64,000 nucleotides of DNA from Podospora pseudocomata (lineage: Eukaryota > Ascomycota > Sordariomycetes > Sordariales > Podosporaceae), in contig NW_026946363.1 of assembly GCF_035222375.1 (NCBI RefSeq), positions 682,001-746,000 of the forward strand, in the 5' to 3' direction. A program made the translations under genes and the position numbers. The notes beneath the pieces are model-generated. The model saw only the letters and a list, made by a program, of their open reading frames with translations. It was not told where the DNA came from and searched no databases. Below are positions 46,358 to 56,385 of this stretch, in pieces. The number at the start of each line of letters is the position of its first letter. Within the stretch, counting starts at the first letter, position 1.

Positions 46358-46463
46358 GAATAATTAATAGATCTTAAAAGATAGTTAATAAGTTTTATAA
46401 GATAGTTAATAGGTTTTAAAAGAAAGTTAACAAATTTCGAAGGATAGTTAATAGGCTTGAATA
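46358..46463. repeat. AT-rich 21-bp tandem array, 5 copies
   Basis: Five consecutive units of 21-22 bp share the core GATAGTTAATAGGTTTT. They start at 46358, 46380, 46401, 46422 and 46443. The array lies between the solo LTR and the transposase 3' end. It may be a subterminal repeat of the Fot1/pogo element or local AT-rich slippage DNA. A 17-bp direct duplication (46475-46491 and 46492-46508, core AAGCGAGYCGTGGGT) follows. Confidence 0.8.
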
Positions 46464-46551
46464 ACGTACATTATAAGCGAGTCGTGGGTACAAGCGAGCC
46501 GTGGGTTCTCCACTACCTACCAACAACTATCCTTAATTACTACATACAACA

Positions 46552-47425
46552 CTAGTAACTAACTACAATTTCCTCTGCAATAGATGTATCAGATGATTCT
46601 CCAGCCTCCTGGCAAGTGCGCGCGTTATGGCCAGGCTTGCCGCACACACCACAGCACCGAACCTTCGTATGAGACCCCCCTGCACCACTACCATCCGGCC
46701 GCATTTCTTGCACTCCCTCTCCACCCACGGCCTTGTTATCCAGTAGATCGTGTGCATCCTGCACAGTAAGTGATCCTCCGAGACGTACGCGTGTTTTTTT
46801 TTTTTGGCTCACCGGCGTTTGCTTAGTGCTTCGTTGGCCTTACGGAGCGAAGCGACCTCTGCACGAAGGAGAGCCACCTGGAGCATCATAGCCGTTGTAC
46901 CCTTAGCAAGCTGGTCTACCGCAGCCAACATTGAACTCGGGGAGCTATTTTGATGATTGGCAATGCGAGTCTTAATAAGCGTTGACTGTGAATTGGCTTC
47001 TCGAGGGTTGTGTGGTGTCTGGGAGACCCAAGGTTGTGCAGTGCCAGGCCTTGAGGATGGGGGTGTTGGCGTACGAAGCTTTACATCCAGCTTGGAAAGC
47101 ACCCTCTCTGGATCGTATGGCACAAGGCCAGCACCCGCAAAGCTACCCTGTATATTCTTCTCCGTTATAGAGGCGAAGAAGGCCTCGCGGAAGGCACAGA
47201 GGAACTCGAGCTTGCTTACGTGGTTGATATGCATGCGCATTAAGTCCTCGATCTGGCGGCCGTACGCCTGCTTCAATGGCCCAAAGCAGCCGACATCGAG
47301 TGGCTGGAGGTAGTGTGAAGAATGCGGAGGCATGCAGAGCGTGATGATGTTGTTCTGCTGGCAGTAGCGCTCAAATTCAGTCGAGTGGTGGCTTTCGTGG
47401 CCGTCGAGGATCAACAACCGGTATA
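46552..47425 (-). mobile_element. 5'-truncated Fot1/pogo (Tc1-mariner superfamily) transposase fragment
   Basis: On the minus strand the sequence opens abruptly at [17 protein letters not shown], the second-Asp motif of the DDE_1 domain. It continues through [20 protein letters not shown], a coiled C-terminal region (LLRAEVASLRKANEALSKRR) and a terminal CCHC knuckle (CGVCGKPGHNARTC), all typical of fungal Fot1/pogo transposases. The HTH/CENP-B part and the first catalytic Asp are missing. The frame is also lost near 46800, beside a homopolymer A/T tract and a TGA where relatives read Arg, so the copy is dead. Its left (5') edge joins directly to an HNH-like gene. Terminal inverted repeats were not found. 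Confidence 0.85.
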
Positions 47426-48357
47426 TATGCGCTGCCGAAAGTTGGTTTGTTACTGAGAAGCGGCGGGCATGGAAGATCAGAGTCGAGACGCTCGTTGACG
47501 TCTACCCAGCGCAGGGGGCCGTGGTTGACCTTTTTGTCGGTGATAGGGTCTATGTCGCCCTGTCGCGGGTGTATCGGGAACCAGTGCCATCTGAGCTGAA
47601 CCACGGTATAGTTAGAGTCGGTTTCGTCCGGTGAGGTTCCTACAACTTCCAATGAGGACTTCTTTCGTTCCCAGCAATCATGCAAGTACGGGTTTATTGG
47701 GATGATGTCGGCGTCGTCTTGCAAAGTCGTCGTAATATTCTTGGGGACTCCCCGTATTCCCATGGGAAGAGCCTGTAGATATTACGTAATGCATTGCCCA
47801 TGGTGTTCCGATCCGCCACTGAGCTTGTTATGCTGAATGGCACGATGTGTGCTCCAGGGGGGTCTTTCAGCCCTGTAAATACGCATGCGCGGACGCTTCC
47901 ATCTTTAGCCTGGGGTCGAGATGCGTATTAGTATCAGGGTGTATGTGAAGGGATTATCAAGTGGCCTACCAAATCTGGCTCTTCTCTCCTCCGAGACTCT
48001 TTGCCGTTCGAAACGGGAATACCAACCCTGTTGGCGACCCTCCACTTGTTCAGTGCCGCAGTATCTGCTCTGACTAGTACCGTGTTAGGGTTTCATTATC
48101 AAGCTCATGTCTGGATAACCAAACTTACAAATGTACAACGGAGGCCTCAGAGTTTCCAGTTCGCACAGAATACGTCTCACTCCCGTACCCTGCATATAAA
48201 CCTGACCATGAAGCCTTCTAACGTTATCCAGTAGCCCCTTCATCACTGGTAGGGAGACAAACAACCAGACCGAAAATCGCAAAGCCGTGAGCACATCTGG
48301 TATATTGCAATGCCCTGCGAGATATTGGAGTTCAGAACTAGCTTTAAAGCCCTTCAT
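47426..48357 (-). pseudogene. broken fungal HNH-nuclease-domain gene
   Basis: On the minus strand a gene-like structure starts at a Met at 48357, with two canonical introns: 48128-48074 and 47969-47910, the latter with a TACTAAT branch site. The joined exons read ... KWRVANRVGIPVSN ..., then an HNH-type segment (CVFTGLKDPPGAHIVPFSI) as in fungal HNH_2 proteins. The following region (INPYLHDCWERKKSSLEVV ... LRWHWFPIH) also matches that family but lies in another frame, so one frameshift lies near 47750. The 3' end is replaced by the transposase fragment at about 47425. These proteins are fungal-specific, often lie in variable regions, and have unknown roles. The gene is broken and probably a relic. 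Confidence 0.6.
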
Positions 48358-48408
48358 TCTAACAAGGCCTTATTTACACTTCAGCCACCACCACCTGGCC
48401 ACCACGTC

Positions 48409-48560
48409 AAAGATCACGGCTTTGAAATAGCCCTCTGAATGAGTGGGTCAACTAGCTTAGCAAGGCTTTCAAAATTTCGTTTAGACCTAACTATGGCCTG
48501 GCTCTGAAAAGGTTCTGAATGAGTACATTCAGAGGGCCTATTTCTAAACGAAAGATCACG
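48409..48560. mobile_element. 132-bp MITE-like element with terminal inverted repeats and 10-bp direct flanks
   Basis: The segment 48419-48550 has imperfect inverted ends: GAAATAGCCCTCTGAATG at 48424 pairs with CATTCAGAGGGCCTATTTC at 48526. A second, inner pair is TTTCGTTTAGA with TCTAAACGAAA. The segment is bounded by an exact 10-bp direct repeat AAAGATCACG (48409-48418 and 48551-48560). Small size, inverted ends and flanking duplication are the marks of a non-autonomous DNA transposon; a 9-10 bp duplication would fit Mutator-like elements. The family is not known. Confidence 0.6.
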
Positions 48561-48589
48561 CCCCAACACAATGCATATTTCCGTGACCT

Positions 48590-48672
48590 GAAATCATTTT
48601 TTACTTAGTTTATTCATTTTATCTATCATTTCATCGATTATTAATCTATTATTTCATCTATTATTTTATATG
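48590..48672. repeat. AT-rich TTTCATCTATTAT-type low-complexity tract
   Basis: About 80 bases of imperfect ATTATTTCATCTATT repeats lie between the MITE-like element and the 3' end of the NLR relic. This kind of AT-rich filler is common at decayed-transposon boundaries in fungi. Confidence 0.6.
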
Positions 48673-48673
48673 G

Positions 48674-51038
48674 CTATTTCAGATCAGTACTGCCGGAGAT
48701 CTTCTCTTCGTCGAGAGTATCACCACTCAAGTGAGCCGATGTGATCCCGTGTCTCTCGAAAAATGCCTCGAAGCCGCGTCTCAGAGCAGCGGAGAGCTGT
48801 CCTTGATTCCGATGCTCTGGAGGGGGGCCGGTAACCGGCCCTACAGGATGCTGGCTTTCTGTCAAGAGAAACGTGATGGAGTTATTTTCGGGGCTTGATA
48901 ATAGTACCAGTGTTAGCTGCTGACAATGGTTACTGTTGGATATCGGAATGCCACCAAAATCCCACGTAGTCCAGAGTCCGACAGTCTCATCCCAAAACTG
49001 TGTGAAGAGTGGCTCGTTATTTTCCTGGTCGCTGTTGTTATGGGCCTAGGGCTTGGTATGTGGATTTGAAGATTTGAAGGACACGGCAATACGAAGTGTC
49101 TGAGGAGGTGGCTTTCCACGTGGCTTTTCCAAAGGCCAGTGGTTCGGCAAGGTGTCATTTTCCACATGTATGTATGGGAGTCCGCTCCCACTCATCGGAC
49201 CTGTTCTCTTTTCTTCTCTATCAGTTAATTCAATCCTTTTAAACAGCTTGAATTCCTAGACAGGACCAAATCCCGTATCAGTTGTCGGCAAGTGCGATAA
49301 AATCAATCCAGGATGTGTAGCCGTGGGACACCTGGAAACGCCGTAAGTGATCTGAATACTTCTCAGGATGCAGACCTGAGTCCAAAAGATTTGACGTCAA
49401 GTAGACAGCGGCGTACTCTAGTAACGGGTATAGAACAAGCGTCTTTTCCGGTTGTCGAGACTCTACCCACCGCCAAGTACACATGACTATCTTGAACAGT
49501 TGAGAAATCCCCGCGTGAAGCAATGATTGCGTTTTTGCCAATCAGATTCTTTCCGGATCGGAGGTTGCCAGATGGGGCAGAGAGAACGAGTAAGCGATTC
49601 GAAGTTCTTCGAGGGTGAGAGGTCTTGATGCGCCTACGATGAGAGCAAGAAGCCCTCGCGTGCGTTCCATCCCGACATATATGTTGTTTGGTCGTCCATG
49701 AAGTCTTGACATGAGCAAGGAGAACAGCCGGGCGTATTCCTGGTCAAGCTCGTGGGGTGCTCTTTGTAAAATAGACTCAATCTCAGTAGGACAGAAGGCT
49801 GACCGTAACTCCTTGAAGATGCGTTTGATCCATGGGAACATGACGATTGATCTAGCCTCCAGGTCTGATCTGATGCTGTTGCGCACAGCATCGTCTTTGA
49901 TGTCAATGCAACTTTCCAGCCCAAAAGATATGAGCTTGGCCAAATCGCTCTGGAGCAAGTCCAGTGTCAGTTCGATATGAGGAGGCCCTTTCTTCAGCAC
50001 CATTCGTAAACTTGACTGGCGACCAACAAGGAGACAGCGAAAGCGCTCGGTTTGTTCAAGTAACTCAGTTAAGCACCCCAAGGCATCGTTATTCGGGTCG
50101 TTCCGGTCATCAAGTGACTCGTCAATGCCGTCCAGAATGCAGAATATCGGATGTTGGCGCTGGTTACAACTTTTTTTTTTTTTGATTTGGATGAGAAGCT
50201 CTTTGAAGCTCGTGAGGGCTTCGCGAGCCAAAAGGTGTGGTATCAACGGAATCCGATCCACGGCTGGCAAACCCTTTAGCAGTTGGCACAAGATAGTGTG
50301 CATCATCGCATTAACTCGCCGGTCTTTCTCATTGCCTGCCCAAAAGGAAAAGAATAGGGTATCCTTCCCCTGTTTTGAAGCCCCTCTGCCACGGAACTAG
50401 CGAGAACAGACTTTCCGCTATCCTTGGCGCTGTGGATGAGGAGAGTTTTCCCTTCGCTGTCCAGAGGGGCATTGGTTGACTGAGCATCACTTCTCGGATC
50501 CAACCACCGAGAAAATGCCGGGTGCGCCCATATCCATTCGAGTGTACCGGGTAACCTGTCGGGAATGAAATGAGTGTCGGAGGGCCTGAGGAGCTTCTGA
50601 AGCTGGGTTTGCTGTAAAAACGGTGTTTGGCGCTCCAAAAGGCAGGCCTGCAAGGAGGCCTGGAGGCTGTGGAAGCGTTTGGCCTGTTCTTGAAAGTCTT
50701 TCTCAAATCTCTTAAGAATAAGGAGTGCCCTCTCATTATTCCAGGCCCTCCATTTTTGCCGTTGACCTCGCCCAGAAGGCGGGCCAAACTGGAGACTTCG
50801 TCTTTAGCTTCTCGAAGCAGTCGCTCGATTTCCGCATCATCGGCCGAATTCGCCGGATCAGCTTTGACTCTTTGGAAGACGCCTTCGAGTGTCTTTTCGA
50901 GGAGATTCAATTCCGATTGAACTTCGCGGGCGACTAATGCGGTGGGGGTTTTGCTATGAGCTTGGTGGTCTCAGTTGCAGCCTGCCGTACCATCTTGATC
51001 AGTGCTGGTATTGTAGCAACAACTCCGACGATTTCCAT
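48674..51038 (-). pseudogene. broken NACHT/NLR-type (STAND) gene
   Basis: Read on the minus strand, the region starts at MEIVGVVATIPALIKM (51038), a common start of fungal NACHT proteins. It then gives a helical N-terminal segment (NLLEKTLEGVFQRVKADP) and a P-loop (IHSAKDSGKSVLASSVAEG). Walker-B-like FCILDGIDES and the downstream winged-helix region (ARLFSLLMSRLHGRPNN, RPLTLEELRIAYSFSLP) follow, with a further helical C-terminus. These pieces lie in several frames with at least four breaks, and no set of good introns joins them, so the copy is broken. Intact relatives are cytosolic NTP-driven switches in non-self recognition and cell death. Terminal WD, ankyrin or TPR repeats are not seen. 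Confidence 0.75.
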
Positions 51039-52382
51039 GATTCTAGGTACTGTAAAGAGTTACCGAGGCAAAGAAGGCCCGAAGTGCTGATTATCTAGAG
51101 AAAGAGTTCCGTGAAGAATGATTGAGGGCAAGGGCTTCTTGATGGTGTCAATTCACGGTAAGTTGGGCATCGTTTTCTATCAGACCGCAGAGATTGAGGG
51201 GGCGGTGCTTTTCTCCAGTCATTCTTGTAGGCGAACCTGAGCAGAAACAGAGCACAGGTTGTTTGCCTTGGATGCCCCAGGGAGGGGGAAATGGTTGTTG
51301 ATATTCGCCAATCATCGTGCTCTTTGAGCATGTCGGCACTCCGACAATGTGCATTTTGCTGTATTTTCCATTCAACAAGCTCGAGGCTCCAATAATGCTT
51401 TGCACAACTTGGAGTCTTACGATAAGGCAACTTCCAAGGTGCAGAAAATGACTGACCGAGGTGTGCTAGGCAGGTAGTTCTGATGCAAACTGAGGCTGAT
51501 GTTGGTGTAGGTTTCCTGAGACATGGTGACATGGATCCCAGGACTAGAGCAGGCCCACCTCTGCGGGAACCGTTGATGAGCGACGGTCCCTGAAACGCAC
51601 AGATGGGTTCAACGTCCAATTCCACTTTGATTGAGTCTGCACGATATCGCTTATATCCAAACTTCGCTAGATACTAGCACTTCCACCATATTGTCTCAGA
51701 TTCGTGCTGATAAGATGCGATTTCTTTCCCCGGATCGTGTGTGGGTGCTGTCGAGGATGCCAAGACACGTGCCGCACATCATGAAGGGTAGCAATTAACG
51801 GCATGTTGGCGCTTGCAGTAATGAATAGTGATCGTGCTGACACAAGTTCCAAGCAGTCTGAAAAGGGGCTGAAATACGAATAAAAAAAATAACCGTTCGT
51901 GTCCTAAATCCCGCTGGTCTCGGCGGCTGATGGACAAGAGGTCACCAAGACTTTCTACCAATATTTTTGCGATAGACGGCGTCGCGAATCCGTCTTGTCG
52001 TTCTTGGGTCAAGCCATGGCATCAGGAACAAGGCAGATGTCCAATTTCTGCATCCCCCAAAAATACCCCAGAAGGTGCCCACTTTCCAGCATGGCTCCAC
52101 CATGATTTCCACTAAATGGACATTCAGCCAGCATAACCCTTGTCAATATTGTCCCAATTCGAACCCTTGACATGTGGGGAGGTTCCCTCCCAGGCACAAG
52201 GGACCACGACCCGAAAGTACATAAGGAAGACATGAAACACTTCCAACAGCTGCTCTTCTTTTATTCATTTCTTCTTGCCAAGTCGTCATTCAGCCCTAAA
52301 CACCAAACGTTGCTCTTTCGCAACAGTCCATTCTTTTAGCAGTAAAGCAACCGCCGCGCTCACGGCGACTACAACAATCAAT
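51039..52382. other. 1.3-kb intergenic region right of the island
   Basis: It holds the upstream DNA of the NLR relic and the promoter of the Kre9-like gene. Minus-strand frames at 51095-51625 lack motifs. The stretch 52200-52380 looks like a transcribed leader. Confidence 0.45.
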
Positions 52383-53094
52383 ATGCGCGTCCTCTCCCTC
52401 TTTTCGCTCGCCGCTGCGGCCCTCCCCCTGGCCTCGGCCATCCAGTTCACCTCGCCCGCCGGCAACTCTACCTTGAGCAAGGGCAACTCGTACAAGGTCA
52501 AGTGGGATTCCGTCGACACGGATCCTTCCACTTTCAGCATTTACCTCGTCAACTTTGTCAACTGGCCCCCCTTTTACACCCAACTCGCCGGCGGTGTTTC
52601 CACCGAGTCTGGCGAGTATGAGGTGACCGTTCCCTGCCTTGTTGACGCCTCCTGGGGCTACCAATTGTGAGTATTTGTGTGTCTGGACGTGCTTTGAGCA
52701 CAAAGCTAAACATCTTTGCAGCAATGCCATCAACGGCACCAACGTCTATGTCATCCACGCTCAGACCCCCAAGTTCTACGTGGGCGAGGGTTCCTGCGAT
52801 GAGCCCGAGGAGGAGGTCCCCATTCCCGTGATCACCGACTCCCTCCAGCAGACCACCTGCGAGGCCTACACCGTGACCGCCACCCCCGAGCCCACCTGCG
52901 ATAACTCCGTCTCTACTGTCACTGCCACCGTCACTGCCACTGTCACCGTCGGTAAGGATGCCCCCGCGGCCCCTGCCACCACCGCTCCTGCCACCCTTCA
53001 ATACACCCCCGGCTTCCAGTCGGCTGTCAAGGTCTACTCGACCGTTTATGTTGACCTCTCTGAGGTCATTGACTCTGGCGAGTGCGTGTGCTAA
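52383..53094 (+). CDS. secreted Kre9/Knh1-like cell-wall protein
   Basis: Two exons (52383-52666 and 52722-53094; 55-nt intron) give about 218 aa. A signal peptide (MRVLSLFSLAAAALPLASA) runs straight into IQFTSPAGNSTLSKGNSYKVKWDSVDTDPSTFSIYLVNF, the Ig-like fold of the Ser/Thr-rich GPI-anchored/Kre9 family. A Thr/Val-rich segment (TVTATPEPTC ... TVTATVTATVTV) and a short C-terminus ending in CVC follow. There is no clear GPI-attachment tail, unlike many relatives, so it may be freely secreted or wall-bound. The family is linked to beta-1,6-glucan and wall assembly. The upstream in-frame codons are leader, since the signal peptide starts at 52383. Confidence 0.85.
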
Positions 53095-53925
53095 TTTTGT
53101 ACACATAAGAATTCTAAGTTTCGATTGATGGAAAGGGGCATGTTGTTGTTCAGCGAAAGATACCCGTCTTTGTTTAATGATAATTCTGTGCCATCGAATG
53201 CCAATTTCATCAAGTCAATGGTTCCGTGGAGCGCATCATTTGTCGATGTTTGATGTCTCCTGGATCACCATGGAAACAGCTTTCAGTTCGTCTTTACGGT
53301 TAGTGGTGTGAGCAATTCGGGTTTTGGGTGATGTTTGGTACGCGTTGGGTGGCTCTAAGCTACCCAGAGGACGGTTAGTCTAAATACTAGTGCAGCTTCA
53401 ATTCGTTTGATAGATGTTGCCTTCTCATGGAGCGAAGTCCCGGGTGTCCAAAGACGAAAAACTTGAGACATGCCCATATCTCGTGTCACATCAGACGCCG
53501 GTCTTCCCATATACTTCGCGCCCGAGGCTCCAGCTGTTACACAGCATCATTAAGCTCAGCAGCCAAAGCGATACCTGCAGACCAATATTGTAACGACGGC
53601 GCCATGACACAGACCCGACTGGCTGGAACTAGGCGGGAGAGATCAGCATTACCAACAGGCCGGACGCAACCCGCTAGGAGATCGTCGGACGTCCGGCAGT
53701 TGAAGTGAGTCTAGACTTAATCGACATAGTGTAAAAAGCATTGTGAGCCGTTGAAGGTATATAACTGCCATCTTGGCGCCGGATATCATGTATTCTCATC
53801 CCATGCTCACGACCAGCCATTTTTGTACCGTTCAACCTTCTGCCTTCATTGTCCTACATATATCTTTTACCCGATCTCCTCATACATAACAAACACCCAC
53901 CCAACTGGTAGCTGCCAGGACAACA
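53095..53925. other. intergenic region
   Basis: 3' flank of the Kre9-like gene and promoter of the MFS gene. No gene is supported. Confidence 0.5.
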
Positions 53926-55745
53926 ATGTCATTCTACGCCTTCCCACCCTTCTCCTTCTCCGCCATCCTCCCCAACAGCGCAAATATATCCTTCCACACC
54001 CTCCCCAAACCCACCTCTACCCGAACCCAACCCGCACCCGGTAGAACCATGTCAACCCCCCGTAAACAACACACCTTCACAACCCTCCACTCCTTCTACG
54101 CCACCTCAGGCACAGTAACAATCCACTCCTCTTCCTCAGACTCCCCAATCCTAGTCCCCACCCCTTCTCCCCTTGACCCAAACGACCCCTTATCCTGGCC
54201 CCCCCAAAAGAAACGCACCGCCTTCCTCTCCATCTGCACCTTCACCTTCCTCACAAACTTTGGCATCGGCGGCCTAACCTCCGCCTTTTACCTCATCTCC
54301 CTCGAGTTCGAAAAGTCCCTCCCGGAAACATCCGCCCTCCTCCTCTGGCCTATCCTCGTCTTGGGCCTCTTCAACTTTTTTTGGGTCCCCCTGGCTAATT
54401 ACTTTGGTAAACGCCCCGTGTTTGTGCTAAGTTGTGGGTTACTTTTCGCGAGTTATATCTGGGGGGCTTTGGCGAAGAGTTTTGAGAGTTTGCTATGGAG
54501 TAATATCGTTGCTGCTTTTGCGGGGAGCTCGACCGAGGCGTTGGGGGCGGCGATGGTGAATGATTTGTTTTTCGTCCATGAGCGCGGGGGGAAGATGGGG
54601 GTTTATATGAATTTTATCAGTGGGGGGAATACTGTTGGCCCATTGGTTTGTGGGTTTGTAGTTACTGTGAGTGCTTTTCTTGATCAAAGGGTGGTTGTTC
54701 AAGAGCTGACTGTGATGTAATTAGGGGTTGAGTTGGAGGTGGCACAAGTGGATTGCTGCTATGCTAACTGGGATTAACTTTGTGACTGTGGTGTTGATGG
54801 TGCCTGAGACGAGATATCACAGGGTTGAAGTGACCGGAGAGGGGGGGCAGCAAGTGTCGGAGAGCGAAGATAACGGGCAGGAGAAGGGCAAGGTGAGAGG
54901 TGACGGTGAACAGGGACAGCAGAGGGAGGGAATAGTCGCGGTTCCGAAGAAGAGCTGGGTTCAAGAGTTGAGTTTGTGGTCTGGGACGCCAAAGGACGAC
55001 ACGAGCTTGTGGAAGATGTTCCTGAGGCCGCTGCCAATGTTTGCGTATCCGTGTGTTATTTACTCGTTCCTTGGGTACGCAGTGTCATTGGTGTTGACGG
55101 TGGCTGTCAACATTCTCAACTCGTTTGTGCTCCAGGCGCCGCCATACTCGTGGTCACCAACGGTCAACGGGCTGATCAATATTCCCGGGTTCATCGGGAA
55201 TCTCCTTGGCAGCTTTGCGGGCGGTTGGCTTGTCGATAAGTTTTGCGACTGGAGAAGCAGGAAGAACAATGGGGTGTTTGAACCGGAGAATAGGTTGTAT
55301 CTCTGCATACTTCCGCTGCTGATTACCGGAGCCGGTTGCGTCTTGTTCGGGTATGGAGTCGGGAGAACGCTCCATTGGACCTCATTATTCTTCGGCTACG
55401 GAATGGTGTCATTTGCGCTCACAGCGGTCCCCACGATTACGATGGCATATGTGTCAGATTGCCTACTGCCAGTTAACTCAGATGCTTTGATGCTTGTCAA
55501 CGGTACGTCTCTCACTCACTTTCATTCGGATGAAAGAGGCTAACCATGGTACAGGGAGCAAAAATATTGTTGCTTTTGGATTTCTTTACGGAATCGTGCC
55601 ATGGGTTGAAGAGGTTGGCTATGTAGAATGCTTTGGAACTCAAGCAGGAATCTATGTTGCTATTATTGCAATAGGAATGGCGGTTTTAATCCCATTTGGC
55701 GCTAGAATCAGACATGCCCAGGCAAAATGGAGGATTATCTTGTAA
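53926..55745 (+). CDS. MFS transporter, DHA1-like (12 TM)
   Basis: Three exons: 53926-54666, 54725-55502 and 55555-55745, giving about 569 aa from the first ATG. A start at 54049 (MSTPRKQHTF) is equally possible and would give about 528 aa. Features are the DPNDPLSWPPQKK pre-helix motif of fungal DHA1 carriers, the first helix (FLSICTFTFLTNFGIGGLTSAFYLI), motif A-like NYFGKRPVFV, GLSWRWHKWIAAMLTGINFV after intron 1, a hydrophilic central loop (SESEDNGQEKGK), and a second half with NGLINIPGFIGNLLGSFAGGWLVD. It ends close after the last helix. The substrate is unknown. Codon usage changes abruptly near 54400 with no break in the protein family. Confidence 0.88.
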
Positions 55746-56385
55746 TTTATGACGGGAAGGACGATGTTAGGTATTTCGAGGGAATGAAGCAGTCCTTGGG
55801 GTTCAAAGATATTTATCAACCAGTCAGTAATTTTAACATGATGATACTTATGTGTCATTAGATAAAAAGAATTCAGGGTGTAGGTGGTGATGGTTTGGAT
55901 CGACCGCCATGTTCGTGATGTTTCCCTGGTGTTGAGTTGGTGGACCACCCCCACCCTTGCAAGGCTGCATGTAAAAAGACAGACTGATAAGATGAGACCC
56001 ACTCTTCCCGGCGAGTGGGATTCACTGATAAGCGTGATCATCCACACGCGATTGGTCAGACACTTGACAAGGCTGCATGGCGGGGCAACTTTTTGCGATT
56101 TCTCGTCGCCAACCACTTTCGCAACAGAGCTCCGGCTGCCCACGCCATCACTGAATCACTATTTTGGAAGCAAAACTAGCAAAGAGCCTCGAAGACCTCC
56201 CCATATCACTCGATTTATTTGTCATTTATTCGAGATCGAGACACAAACAGTCACCAATAGTTTGTTACCAATATCTCAACATCGCCTGTTTGAACAAGGT
56301 CCGCAAAAGCCATCTCTTCATTCCACGCGACCACCACCACTGAACCCTGATTGAGCGCGCCCGTCTGCCGCATCCTCCCGCCTCA
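55746..56385. other. intergenic region
   Basis: 3' flank of the MFS gene and promoter/leader of the RPC34 gene. Nothing further is supported. Confidence 0.5.

Noticed and set aside
51095-51625. 176-aa minus-strand frame upstream of the NLR relic
   Set aside because: No recognisable motif. It may be part of the decayed locus, but nothing supports a gene.
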